64,000 bases of DNA. Source: Lingula anatina (lineage: Eukaryota > Brachiopoda > Lingulata > Lingulida > Lingulidae). Positions 39,801 through 51,006 of this stretch are shown in pieces. Each line of letters begins with the position of its first letter. The first letter of the stretch is position 1. Both the position numbers and the translations under genes were made by a program. The stretch is from NCBI RefSeq assembly GCF_001039355.2, contig NW_019775403.1, forward strand, positions 241,252 to 305,251, given 5' to 3'. The notes beneath the pieces are model-generated. The model saw only the letters and a list, made by a program, of their open reading frames with translations, searched no databases and was not told the origin of the DNA.

Positions 39801-42800
39801 AAAGAAAAAAAAAATTGTTGCAGTAAATGTAAAGTGATCATGCTAATTTTTGAAAGCAACCTGCCTCTTTACCAAACAAAGCCACTCAGTAAATTAAAAG
39901 TAAAACAGAAAATACAGTTTTGCAGTAATGGAGCAAACAAAACGTCACCAAATTTGTGCAAAAAAACAGAATAATTACTTGTACAAAAAACCAGAATAAT
40001 TACCGTAAATGTACACCAATCATGCCCATTTTCAAAAGCAATCTGCCTCTTTACCAAACAAAGCCAGTCAATAAATTAAAAGTAATGAAAAAAAAAGGGA
40101 TAAGAAGTTATGGGGCGAACGTCACCAATATTGTACAAAAACCAAGAATAATTACCGTAAATGCAAACCGATCGTGCTGATTTTGGAAAGCAACCTGCCT
40201 CTTTACCAAACTCTTTTGGCAGTTATGGGGCAAACGTCATGTGTCGGACACTGACAGCAACGTGACGACACGGACAGACAGATCAAAATATATAGATTCA
40301 GACACTTAAAGTGCCTGTATATAATAATTTCAATGTGATATTTTTCATCATACTGGCTCTAATCCATAGAGAATTAGGCTCATACTCATGCAAAACCAGT
40401 TTTTACCAAATGTAAACATGCCTAATATCTCACCTGCTGCTGTTGATTCATGTCATCAATAAATCTCTGGTTTGATTCCACTATATCATTGTCCAATCTA
40501 TGATATCTGTTTTGCTGTTGGCCAGAGCCATTGGAATGCAACAGTGACTGAAACAAACAAAATAACAAACTTCCATTTCAATATGTGACAATATTGTGTA
40601 GGGTTGCTTTTTCAAACTATCAGTAATTTCATAAACAAATTCAATCATGCAGATTTTTGGTAGAAAACTGCCTTTTTATCACATAAAGCCACTTAGCAAA
40701 GTTGAAGTAAATACACAGATTGGCCCTTGGGGAGCAAAGGTTGGCACAATTCACTCACAAAGAAATGCTATTAAATAAAAATTAAATGATATATATGTGT
40801 ACCAAGTTGAATTTCCAAATTACCCAGAAGTATCTTACATATTAATATCCTGCTTTCAGATTATTTTTGTGGCCACACAGAGAAAAAAGTTCATGTCAAC
40901 CTAGTCAGCATCATAAGGTTTACCCTCAAAATGCATAACTTGAAGATATATAAAGAATATATCATTATCACAAATCACACCAGCCATGGTCACTGCTAGT
41001 ATCAGTGCATGTATTAATTCCCTTACTAACCTGTTTTTCTCTGGAATTGTCTTTGATTTTCACTCTTGGGTTGGCTAAGTGATCTTTCATTTGCTGGATA
41101 GAAAATAAATTTAATTTTGTCATGCTGTTATGAATTTTGAAAATTACAAAAGTAAAAATCCAACGAGGCACTGTGAAACATGAATTTTTCAATATTCACC
41201 AACCGTTCTTGTAAAAGCTCTGAATTACTCATTGTAAAGATATCGCGATTCTTTAATTGGTCTTAGTAGTAATCTGTCCATATATGGATATACTGTTCAA
41301 TAACATATGCTAAATATAACAATGGGTGGAGAATTGTCATTAAGATCTTACTTTTACTGATGATCTTGCATTTTCTATAAATTTTCTCCTTTCCTGTATT
41401 TCACCAGGTCCAATTTTAAATTTCCTGGGGTTCTTCTCAACTATTCGTACCAGGATTAAGGAAAACAACAACGTTTTCGAAATAATTTGCTAAATCACAA
41501 GACAGTGATAGCCTGACTATTCAGCACACAAATTTCCCTCAATTTGTGTGTGCTTTCCTTTCTTCAACTCTGATGTCTGGCACACCTAGTTGAAACTGTT
41601 AAGGGGTAATTAACTATCATTTAGCATCTTCAGCACTACTGTTATTGTGGGTATTCAGAAAATGTAACTAGCACAAGTTCCAAAACCATGTCATACCTGA
41701 AAATTCCAGTTTGTAAAGAATGGAAAATTAGTATAAAAAAAAAAGATTTCAGGAAAAATATTCCAAACAAACAGGTTTCTGCACACTGATACATTTTAGT
41801 CCTATGATTTATTGCTATATATTTAAAAATAGTGAGTGCATGAACAAAAAGTCCAGGAAAGTGCACAGCCACATCATGATGATGGTGAACTCAACAATAT
41901 GCAGCTGATGGCAGGTCTCTGCCAATACAAAAAGGAAAGTGGAAAAAAGCAAAAAGTAATCTCTTTCAAAAACTTGTGTCAAAGGGATATCAACTGTCTC
42001 CTCCAGATCTTCCAAGTCCCACTCAATGCTGCGTAAACTATTTCTGAGTTCATTCAGGGTCCATTCATACTCCTCACTGGCTCCTGTACCCCCAACCTCC
42101 AACAGCTCACACCAACGGTCATATAAGCCCCTGGATGTCTTCAGGGCCTTTTGCACCTCCCTTTTGACAGAAACAAATAAAGAAAATAAATGTTCAGCTG
42201 GCATTAACCTAAGTGTATTGTTTATTTGTAAATTAAGCTGAGATAAAGTGACAAATTTTACTCAGTACCATGTTATCATGTATTTTCTGGTCTATTGGCC
42301 CTTTAAAAACTTTTCCAGGCATTTTTTTTTTCTAAAAGCATCGAATACTTGTCCATTTCCAAAATGACATCAAAATGAGTCAACTAGCATATCAATGTTT
42401 AATCACTGCTCTGTCTCATACTAATGCATCCTGCCAAAATAAGTATCAAATAGGATGCTAAAAAGCTAGGTATATCTCAGATGTGTATTCTACTAATAAC
42501 TGTAAATCAAATGAAATTTGGCATAGAAAACTTTTCAAAAATATAATGAAATAATTATTTTAAGTTCCAAACACATTTTTGACATATGTAATAGAGAATA
42601 AAAAAGGTATTGTATATTCAATGAATATTCTTTCAGCAAGGCTAGCATTTAAATTATTCTCACGCCACCCACTCATTTTAACTGCTCTACTACAGTTATA
42701 TCTAAATTCCTTTACATTATTTAAATATATTTTCATGTGAGAATTTCATTTTCTTTGTTCTGCAATCAAAATAACAAAAATAAGTTCTTTCAACAACAGG

Positions 42801-43144
42801 TAAATCAGAATTATTACCACTACAATACTGCACTGATTTGTTGAATATCCAGACAAGAAACAATGGCTTTAAATATAAAATATCAGTTCTGTAGCACAGC
42901 GTGACAAGCGATGATATGGACTGCCTTTGTCGTGCTGACGTTAAACTGGGCACATATCCGTTGATCCAGTTCATACTTATTCTCTGACCAAAAATAAACA
43001 TCTACTGTCGTCTGTCGAGTATGTTATTATTAATATTAGTAAACGTACAAAATACACGGTGTCATTTATCGCGCTGACGTTAAGGAAGCAAACGTCAACT
43101 CATACTTACTCTCTGACCATAAAAAACGGATCTTCTAAAGACAT
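29523..43144 (-). CDS. STX6: Syntaxin-6, 252 aa, 8 exons
   Basis: The exons, 5' to 3', are 43144-43110, 42160-41991, 41446-41352, 41093-41031, 40547-40434, 37198-37092, 36662-36568 and 29602-29523. Syntaxin-6 is a Qc-SNARE of the trans-Golgi network and early endosomes. The N-terminus [18 protein letters not shown] and the stretch [20 protein letters not shown] form the three-helix N-terminal domain characteristic of syntaxin-6/10. The SNARE helix covers about residues 155-220 ([39 protein letters not shown]). The tail [20 protein letters not shown] is the membrane anchor, including the conserved RRQWC. Length is close to the human 255 aa. Syntaxin-10 is a mammalian duplicate, so a single invertebrate gene is expected. 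The second intron appears to be U12-type, and the fifth intron contains an assembly gap. Confidence 0.96.
32601..32911. repeat. Dispersed repeat, copy A
   Basis: Shares an ordered series of blocks with 45877-46100: gcagcaaagctgtcaaatgtac, aaaaagcagaaaat, ttttgtcaattttgat, caataataaat, ggtttcaggaccatgag and aaaatgccac. The copies are diverged, so this is an old repeat family. No terminal features were seen. Confidence 0.6.
33112..33150. repeat. Perfect 18-base palindrome with 3-base loop
   Basis: The arms at 33112-33129 and 33133-33150 are exact inverted complements around TGC. It is AT-rich and could extrude as a cruciform; no terminator role is implied in an animal intron. Confidence 0.85.
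36162..36242. repeat. Long imperfect hairpin in syntaxin-6 intron
   Basis: An approximately 31-base stem: the arm 36162-36193 pairs with 36211-36242, with a 1-base bulge, a few mismatches and a 17-base loop. Size and shape fit a microRNA precursor or a small inverted-repeat transposon. Nothing in the sequence decides which. Confidence 0.6.
37733..38384. other. Assembly gap (652 N)
   Basis: All bases are N, followed at once by C11 and A12. The gap lies in the fifth intron of syntaxin-6, between exons 40434-40547 and 37092-37198. The open frames crossing it are artefacts. Confidence 0.99.
39380..39500. mobile_element. Fragment of interspersed repeat (aggaggttatgtttt family)
   Basis: Begins ttacctctgcaaaggaggttatgtttt and continues with ggcaacataatgcaaaaa. 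This matches the reverse orientation of the family seen at 47380-47662. The 3' part has decayed beyond recognition. Confidence 0.5.
39820..40235. repeat. Three diverged tandem repeats of about 150-180 bases
   Basis: Three units start near 39824, 40001 and 40154. Each carries gtaaatg, a gatc/atc-rich block, gaaagcaacctgcctctttaccaaac and then gcaaacgtcacc. A fourth, more diverged unit lies at about 40650-40760 (aaactgcctttttatcacataaagcc). They lie in an intron of syntaxin-6 and do not encode a conserved protein. Confidence 0.75.
41447..41990 (-). other. U12-type AT-AC intron in syntaxin-6
   Basis: The intron begins ATATCCCTTT, one change from the U12 donor consensus ATATCCTTT. It ends GGTAC, with a branch site TTCCTTAAT (complement of 41455-41463) about 10 bases before the acceptor, one change from TTCCTTAAC. 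With these borders the protein reads [14 protein letters not shown], co-linear with human ETISIVEANPRKF. No GT donor near the exon end gives a continuous frame. An AG acceptor six bases further in would also keep frame but drop two conserved residues. Confidence 0.85.
42935..43005 (-). pseudogene. Decayed partial copy of syntaxin-6 exon 1 border
   Basis: The sequence gctgacgttaa, then ttcatacttattctctgacc, aaaaataaacatct repeats, about 137 bases away, the block 43073-43133 that holds the end of exon 1 and its splice donor (gctgacgttaa, ctcatacttactctctgacc, ataaaaaacggatct). In the copy the donor GTAAGT has become ATAAGT, so it should not splice. Confidence 0.6.
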
Positions 43145-43460
43145 GGCTGCTGTTTTACAATAAAATCACAAAATGGATGTTTTAGTGAAACAAATCTGGG
43201 TCAAACGTGAAAATATTTCTACCAAATCGTCGCAGCCGTCACCTCCTCCACCGGAAGTCGTGCATCATTGATGGTTTTAGTCATGTGACGTTTGACGTCA
43301 GATTTTACGAGGGAATCCCGTCTATAAATAGATTATAACCTCCAAACGTCCTAGAAATATGTTGGTTCGTATCATTGATGTAAAACTGTCACTTTAAATA
43401 AATATCAAGATGAATGAAATACTACTTTCAATAATTTCTCATTACAAGTAGCCCTAGCGC
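43145..43460 (-). promoter_or_regulatory. Syntaxin-6 promoter region
   Basis: Directly upstream of the start codon. It contains CCGGAAGT (43251-43258), the ETS-factor site common in housekeeping promoters, and the palindromic CRE TGACGTCA (43293-43300), about 110 and 150 bases from the ATG. There is no CpG-rich island and no TATA box at a typical place. Confidence 0.5.
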
Positions 43461-44707
43461 GAAATTCATGTGTAAGCACTCCTTTTACGGTTTCTGATAT
43501 TTTCTCTGTACTAACGCATGAGAACAAAGACTTCAGAATTTTTGACAATAAATGTAAAATGATGACCAGTCTATCGCGATGAAGGAGCTCTCATATCTAA
43601 TCTGTCATCTTCTTAACTTTCATACTCCTGTAAAGCCAACCAGTTTTCTCGTTGACATAAACATGATTAAGTTAAGAATAAGATACATCTGCATGTCCAC
43701 CTTTCATCACCCAAACCCAATATAGAGGTGCAATTGATGCCACAGGCATGCTCTTAAAATATTAAGTGCACCGATTGTAAACTACGTTTGCTTATTTTAG
43801 GGTCCCACATGAAGAAATATGTATCAAAGTTTCACTCTCCTGGAACCATGAATAATAAAAAATAATTCATCGTCTATCCCCAAATAGGAACGTATGTTAC
43901 TGTCACAAATGCAAGACATCCAGCTGTGTAACATTTTACTCCCTTTGAAAATTTAATCATCACTGGTTTTATCTCCTACATGTAAAACATTGTAAAAAAC
44001 TGTAATAATCTTCTGTATAGAGTAGTTAATTGTTCTTGAGGAACTTTAGTTTGCTTGTCACTGTATATTAAAAAAGTGGGGCAAATACCAACAGTAAAAT
44101 AAGCATGAAATTAATTATTTTCTCCTTGTGATCCAAATATTATATCAGAAATGTCAAACTATCCTGGAATCACAATATATATTTTTAGTTGGTAACAGAA
44201 AACCGTTTCTTATTGCATCAAGTACTTGAACAAAATTAAACTTTTTAAAAATTTTTCTGGGGGAACGTATATGTTACCTAGTATTAGCCATGACACAAAG
44301 CCCCTTGAGTTATAGTTTAAATATTAGAAAAAACATTCTTACATCATGTATAATTTACCATGACTGAATCACTAAAATATATATCGTAATGAGGTATGTA
44401 TATTAAAATTTAATTGACCCAGAACATACATTACCATACGTTTCCGGAACATACATTAACATTTAGGGCTCTTTGCATAACGTAAAGACATGGTAAAAAT
44501 TAAAATCTGAATTTAAATTGAGACAGTCATTGATTTTTGTTCCATACACATATATGTTTTAAAAAATTCAATACAACTTTGAATTCATTTAATTTTACTT
44601 TTGGACACTTCAGGATGTGAAATGCACCCCTATATTGGGTTTGGGTGTCATGCGTTAGCACAGCGTACATATCAGATACAGTAAATAGGAGTGCTAAAGC
44701 ATGAATA
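43461..44707. repeat. Segment bounded by inverted repeats
   Basis: The left arm, 43461-43521 plus 43708-43732, is inverted relative to the right arm, 44707-44623. In the right arm the two blocks are adjacent, while the left arm has about 186 extra bases between them. Shared sequences include taagcactcc, tctgatat, ctaacgcatga and cacccaaacccaatata. Arms near 75% identical around about 0.9 kb of AT-rich non-coding DNA suggest an old foldback or non-autonomous DNA element. Confidence 0.65.
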
Positions 44708-45084
44708 TCGTGTATAGGTAACCCTATTAATCTCCCCTTTAATCTTAAAGGTATCCTCTAATTTGTGCAAAATCAAAGTTTTCCTTGAAATTTAATGCTT
44801 TAGACCATTTCTTGTTAGGCTTTGGGACAACAAACATGGATGGTACACTGTGTATGGCTTTAATGTACAGGTACTGGGAGAGGGGGGTTGTCCTGATACC
44901 CTAATTAATGTTAATGATGAGTTAATATATTAAGTTTATTGATTTGTTGACTTATTATTAAACTCATAAATTAACTTACTACTTAATCAACACCCAAATA
45001 TAGCCATTTTTACCTATCCTGAAAAAATTTAAATCAAAAGCTCTCCAAAGCCTTTTGTATCATGTTACTATGAACAGACAGACA

Positions 45085-45264
45085 AATAATTCACCATTAA
45101 TTAATAAGAGAAATACCAAAATCTAATCATTTTTAAGTAAGCCCATTTCTGACCTGTACTGTACTGAAAAATTCATTAAAACCCATCCATGACTTTTTAT
45201 GATAGGCTAGTAGTGACAAACAGACAAATGAAGGTGAAAACATAACCTTTCTGGCAGAGGTAAT
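45085..45264. mobile_element. Decayed interspersed repeat copy
   Basis: Ends acaaacagacaaatgaaggtgaaaacataacctttctggcagaggtaa, the same tail as the fuller copy at 47380-47662. Internal parts (aaaattcattaaaacccatcc) are diverged. Confidence 0.55.
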
Positions 45265-45876
45265 GAAACAGTACTTACAATATGAAATTGACATGGAAAA
45301 CACAAAATGAGTTTGAAAAGTTCCATCCATAACAGAGATAAAAGCAAGTAAGCAACCTAAATAAATTTTATTCAAAACATGAATGCCCTTCTGTTTTCAT
45401 TCTTAGCAATAGTTTTCTTCAAAATAATAGGATAAAAAAAAAAAAATTTTTGTGATCACAGACTGATTAATCGCAACAATAATAGTCATTTTGGCAAATG
45501 GAGTCTTAGGGTGTATTCCCAGAGATTTAGCTTAATCCAGGGATTAAGATTTAGATCTACCCAACTCCCTGGGGGTTCACGCTAAATTGCAGTCAGCCGA
45601 GCGCGCACCATAGTTTATTACCCCTTTACGGCCTCAGTGGGTGGGACAGACACTTAAGCTGGCTAAGCTGACAGTAATCTAATGAGACTCCCCACAGGGA
45701 TAGATCGATCTAAAATCTATGGAACTGGGGTCTTAGCCAACTGATATCAGACTCAACCATACAGAATAAATGAGCTTAACTTAAGACTTAAGAGTCAAAA
45801 ATAAAGAAGGAATAAGCACTTGGAATATTCAACAAAATGATTTTTTTCTAAATATTTTGATAAAAAAATAAATAAG

Positions 45877-46100
45877 TGAAAACAAGGCAGCAAAACTGTC
45901 AAATGTACTGACAAAAAGCAGAAAATAATGATGCGCAAGGTAATTTTGTCAATTTTGATTCAATAATAAATCATGTTTAAACAGCAAAGTCAACACCAAA
46001 TTTAAATTACCCATGACAGGTAGCATGGTTGTTAGGAATAGGTAGTTACCGTAAGGTTTCAGGTCCATGAGACTTTAAATTCACACATTGAAAGTGCCAG
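45877..46100. repeat. Dispersed repeat, copy B
   Basis: Diverged copy of 32601-32911, same orientation, with the same order of conserved blocks. Confidence 0.6.
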
Positions 46101-47031
46101 AACGAGAAAAATGAATATTTAAAAAAAAAATGCATAAATTCAAGAAATATAATCCTATCAAGCTGGTTTTCCCATTTGAGATGTATGCCAATCCTATAAA
46201 TCATTTTTTAAAGTTACAAGCATATGAGGTGGAAATGCACAAAATAGTTTTCTTGTCAATTTTTATCCAATAAAAGTTTACAGGAAAGAGCATTGTAGGG
46301 TTTCACTTTGGGGAGTAAATGGATACTCATCACTTTGTATTGTGCAATATCACCTTGTGACATCATCATGGCTTCTTTGCTTTCATAAATGTGCACAGTG
46401 AGTGTACATTTCTCAAATTTATTCTTGTTATCATAGTAGCTATTGTTTTAGTGTGATCTGGGTATGCATAAAAACAATGAGTCAGCATATTTTATGTAAC
46501 AAAGCTGTTTATCCGGTTACTAATAAATTTTGGAGTTGCCTCCCTATCCAAAATTGACAAACACCAAATGGTTATTCATCTTGAAAACTTTCATGCTATT
46601 GTCAACTTTTGCAGAATTTTTAGGCTTAGCCACTTGACTATAACAAAAATTTCAAGAATCCAAGCCAACACTTATTAAGTGTCAATATATATATATTAAC
46701 GTTTGTAGATGCATTTGAAGTTAGTTGACATGGCAAATCAACCAAATGCCACCATTACAGGGAATCTTAGAATCTCTTCGTATACAACTTTAAACTTTAA
46801 ATTTTCATATGAAGCAAGTGTGGATTCCTAGTGTCACTGCTACCAGTATCTCACACAACTCAAAATATCCCAGTACCTTTTTCAAACTTCTGGGCGTAAA
46901 TTTGACCTACTTGTCCATTCCTCCAGTTTGTAAAAGTCCATCAAATAATGTAGCAATGTATGATGCATTATACTGCTGCTGCCACAACAGCATAATTATT
47001 CAAATGAGGTTTGGTGAAAGTTACAGAGGAT

Positions 47032-47063
<32 letters not shown>

Positions 47064-47379
47064 NATATTAAATGATAACTGAATATAGAATTTATAGGAA
47101 TGTAAAACAGATGACAAATTTAACTGATATAACTTCTGCTTAACAAATGGAAGTCACCAGCAATTTATCAAAAAAATTCATAATAATTATGATAAATCAA
47201 ATACTATAAATGTTGTTATAAGAAAATACAATAAACATATATCTGATTTATAGTAATAACTCATTAATACAGTTAATAAAATCAGTTTATAGACATTGCA
47301 TAGACATTATCACTGGAAATGTATCATTTTGAATAGGCTTCATATCTCATAATCAACTAGAAAAGCACTCCAAGAGCGT

Positions 47380-47662
47380 AGACCTCTGCCAAGGTAGCAA
47401 AGTCTCCACCCAATGCCGTTTCACCCCTAAATTTTCATTCTATAATGACTTTGTTTTTTGATTATTGATTATTGATTGATTATTGATCCGGATCACCACC
47501 AAAAACTAATCATCTGTTCCTTGGCCCACTTCTGAGAGTTCCTGAAAATTTCATTGGTCCATAACTTTTTTGAGTTATGTTGATGACAGACAGACAGACA
47601 GACAGAAAGACAGACAGACAAACAAACAGGGTTGAAAACATAACCTCCTTGGTGGAGGTAAC
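47380..47662. mobile_element. Interspersed non-autonomous element with short inverted ends
   Basis: The left end tagacctctgccaagg and the right end ccttggtggaggtaac are imperfect inverted copies. Inside are atccggatcaccaccaaa, cttggcccacttctgagag, a (GACA)n tract and gttgaaaacataacctcc. From memory, this layout is a repeat family common in marine invertebrate and fish genomes. It has no coding capacity. Confidence 0.65.
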
Positions 47663-48292
47663 AAAGTAAGTACGATTAATAATAAAGATCACACTTCCAG
47701 GTATGAACAGTCAAGTTGATTCTAAATCATATATCTTGAACGTTCTCAATTAGGTGACATTCTTTCCTCTCTTAAAAATTAAATCCCTTCTGATCACAAT
47801 TTTCAACTTTCCTCTAAAAAGACATACAATCTCTTCAAAATTTTCACACAATGTATGTCTTTGAGTTAAGATTTTGATATGTAACTTGATTCAGACAAGA
47901 TAATCAAATCAGGTCTGTTCCTGTCTGGAGGAAATATAACCTTCCAAAGAAACATTATACTGTTATAATGAAAATATACCAGAAATAAAGTTATTTTATG
48001 AAATTAACAGAGACAGACCTATAGATAAAGATGTGGTCTAAATTCAACAGGCTTAATCCAAATATTCATTATAATAATATTCTTTACAAGAATAACCTTT
48101 AAAAAGGTGAAAACTTTAAACTCTAATTATGTTCTAGAAAAAATAAGAAATGGATTCAGCTTATTACAAAAGTAATCAATTTCCCTATGCATCAAAGATG
48201 CTAAAATTTTAAACTTGAAAATATATTATCATCAGACATAAGATAAGTGGCACATGGTTTCAATCAATGAAAATTTTAATCATACTGAGATG

Positions 48293-49240
48293 TCAATCTA
48301 ATTGGTCCTCCAGAGGATGAGGTCGGCATATTGCAAAACTTTCCCTTTTCTTCGCTTTTTTCAACATCCTTGTAGCTTGTTTGCTATGAACTTTTATGGA
48401 ACTTTTAGATGTTCTGAAATTAACCTCATGTTCTTTTTCAGTGTCACCCTTAATGGGTCTTTGGTCATTTGAATCAGCTATAGTAGCAGTTTCTGCACTT
48501 TTTGTGTCATCAGCATCATTTGTTATACTTGTTATGTCCCCTCTGATGGCTGCCCCAGAGTTGCTTTTACTGTTATTCTCTGCAGTAGGATCGGCTTCAG
48601 CCAAAGTGATTTTCGAAGTTTTAGGAGGCAAATAGTCATAATCAGGAAATATCTTCCTGCACAAAATATTCCCAAACCTGTTGAACATTTTATCAATGAA
48701 CCACTTTTGATCACTCTCATGCTGTGTCAACCGATAAAAATCATCCTCCATTTCTTGTTGATGTTGGTCTTCTGGATCTGCAAAAACTGTTCCTTCTGGC
48801 ACGTCTTTGTCTTCACACAATCTCTGTGGGCACAGGACGTTCAGTGCTATATAAACTTCATATGTCTTAAACATAATTGCATTGATTTCTCTCCCAGGGT
48901 CAAACTCCTGGCCACCTACATCTACCCACACATGACGTCGAATTTGTTCCGATTGACTAGAAGTCTTTGTGATCCAATATCCCAATTTCATGCAGGATTC
49001 TATCTTACGTTGTCGAAGATTGTAATAAAATGAAAAAGCTCCTATGAGAGCATTATCAAAGACTCCATGTTTTCCTATTGCTTTGGTTACATGGCGAAAT
49101 ATTTTATGAATTTTACATTTTTCCCTGTGTTTTGCCCAGTGGTTTGTCTGGCAATTTCTGTCACAGTAGTAAGCCCTATGACATTTACTACATTGCTTTG
49201 TGCAGTCTTCTTTTTTACAGTTCCAGCATGCTTCTGGCAT
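48293..49240 (-). CDS. MYND-type zinc-finger protein, 315 aa, single coding exon
   Basis: The N-terminus carries a complete MYND zinc finger at residues 5-42: C5-x2-C8, C17-x2-C20, Y25-C26, C30, H38, C42, with the typical spacing. MYND fingers bind short proline-rich peptides in partner proteins. Residues 45-200 are globular (GAFSFYYNLRQRKIE; HVWVDVGGQEFDPGREINAI). Residues from about 215 are Ser/Asp/Lys-rich and probably disordered, ending in a basic KKAKKRE stretch. There is no SET domain, so it is not a SMYD methyltransferase. A candidate 3' splice site (TTCCAG before 49283) suggests a 5' UTR intron. The exact orthologue is not recognised; some invertebrates have many such small MYND proteins. 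Confidence 0.88.
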   Translation of the reverse strand: MPEACWNCKKEDCTKQCSKCHRAYYCDRNCQTNHWAKHREKCKIHKIFRHVTKAIGKHGVFDNALIGAFSFYYNLRQRKIESCMKLGYWITKTSSQSEQIRRHVWVDVGGQEFDPGREINAIMFKTYEVYIALNVLCPQRLCEDKDVPEGTVFADPEDQHQQEMEDDFYRLTQHESDQKWFIDKMFNRFGNILCRKIFPDYDYLPPKTSKITLAEADPTAENNSKSNSGAAIRGDITSITNDADDTKSAETATIADSNDQRPIKGDTEKEHEVNFRTSKSSIKVHSKQATRMLKKAKKRESFAICRPHPLEDQLD

Positions 49241-49657
49241 GGCATCTACATCTAGTTATGCTCCACTGGAGATATGACACAATCTGGAAGGGAAAATATT
49301 TTCAAAATTATAATTTTTTTTAGATTTTGTATTTCATTACAAGTATGATCCTCAGGTAAAGGTAAGGGACAATTTCATACTTGAGTGAAGAATATTCATT
49401 CATAATATGAAGAATTTTATCTCTGCCACTAGAATTATATTTGGTATATGGGCACTGACTGATCATTGATATTCAATACAGAGAAAGAGGGGCAATTTCC
49501 ACCTATGTGTGTATAGAACTATTTCTAATTTTCCCAATCCTAAAAAGGAAATGGGTTTGAGGCATCCTCCTACTATAAACATTTTTGACCTAAATGGCTC
49601 CCTGTCTGGAATTATGATATAATAAATGGTAAATTAATGATTGTAACCCTAATGGTG

Positions 49658-49719
<62 letters not shown>

Positions 49720-50405
49720 TATTATAATATGCAAATACATATGTTAATACTCGCATTCACATTTTCTGATTGCAGAAAATATGCGCAGGAGTGCAAATTA
49801 AGGCCAGACAAAATTAATGGGCTGGTCAGCCAGCACGGCAATGTAATTGTGTCATGGAAAAAATGTGTTGAGTATTTCTGTTGTACGTGTGAGAAAATTT
49901 AATTACATGTAACTACTGAAAATCCTTACTACTGGTACGTTTAAATTATATTATATTTATGTTGTAAAATCGCCCACACTGTGTATTTGACATTCCATCC
50001 CCCTGAAAATGAAAGAGAATTAAAACTGGATTTTTTAAACATTAAATAAAAATAAATAAATAAATAAATAAACATAATTTTGATCGTCGACCTTGTTTAA
50101 TGAGATTTGCTGTTCGTTAACCAACTTAACACTGCCTCAAGCTCCAAGCCTACGGGATGAATTTTTACGGATGTTGATGCTGCTGCACTTTAGCTGTCTT
50201 CTTCGAATTCGACTATAACACCACAGAAGGCTAAATTAGGGAAAAAGTAATCTTCGTGATGTTATATTATAATTATAAAAAGTTTCTTACCAACTACTGA
50301 AAAGTGGTCACAAATGTTTTCCGACCTTGACCTTTGATCAGGCATTGATATCTGTACTTATTTCGCTGAAGAGCACAACGTGGACCAACGCCGTAAGCAA
50401 CAAGC
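49241..50405. promoter_or_regulatory. Divergent promoter region between the MYND gene and IMP3
   Basis: The two genes start away from each other across about 1.2 kb. The part next to IMP3 (50100-50405) probably holds its transcription start. The middle carries a T58 run at 49659-49716 and an (ataa)n tract at 50045-50070. No specific factor sites were identified with confidence. Confidence 0.4.
49659..49716. repeat. T58 homopolymer
   Basis: Uninterrupted T run between the MYND gene and IMP3. Its exact length is probably uncertain in the assembly. Shorter runs are at 30852-30878 (T27) and 50966-51005 (T40). Confidence 0.95.
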
Positions 50406-50964
50406 ATGGTTAGAAAATTAAAGTTTCACGAGAAAAAGTTGTTAAAAAAGGTTGATTTTATATCATGGGAGGTAGACAACAATTTACACGAGGTGAAGGT
50501 GATGAAAAAATACTACATACAAAAGAGGGAAGACTACACAAAGTAGGTTAATCTCGCTCTCATTCACTGTTTTAATAGGATCCAAATTCCTTTTAGTGTT
50601 GGTGTACTGTTATGCGAACATTTTGATGTATGCCATTGCATTACCATTGTCTCTGCTAAGAGTTGAACTCCCGAACGATTTTGGTTAACAGTATAGAATT
50701 TTGTATAATTTTGGTGCATATATACAGTAGATAGCTACCTGTTTGAAGGCGTTAAACCGTTGAATTTTAGAGTCATCTTATTTAGGAAACAAAAATAGAT
50801 ATTCACGTTTTAACACCATGTTTGCCATTTTTAAAGGGGTCGTCTCTTTAAGTCTCTGCATTGTTACTCCCCAACAAGATGATATCTGTTGCAAAATTAT
50901 AACATCGCCCACTTCATTATGCTCTGTAAAGATAACAACCTCCGTTGAACCCCCCTCTTCAATT

Positions 50965-51006
<42 letters not shown>

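Larger units (their letters stand above)
44708..48292. other. Intergenic region between syntaxin-6 and the MYND gene
   Basis: No supported exon. It contains decayed interspersed repeat copies (about 45085-45264 and 47380-47662), a dispersed repeat (45877-46100), an (AT)n tract with an internal N at 47033-47067, and a (GACA)n tract at 47586-47625. Confidence 0.5.

Noticed and set aside
45530-45745. Possible inverted-repeat element (tagatctacccaactccctggggg against ctccccacagggatagatcgatct)
   Set aside because: Some inverted matches exist, but they need gaps, and the ends and target duplication could not be defined by eye.
48707-49323. Plus-strand frames of 62-108 codons opposite the MYND gene
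   Set aside because: Antisense shadows; the minus strand carries the intact zinc-finger pattern.
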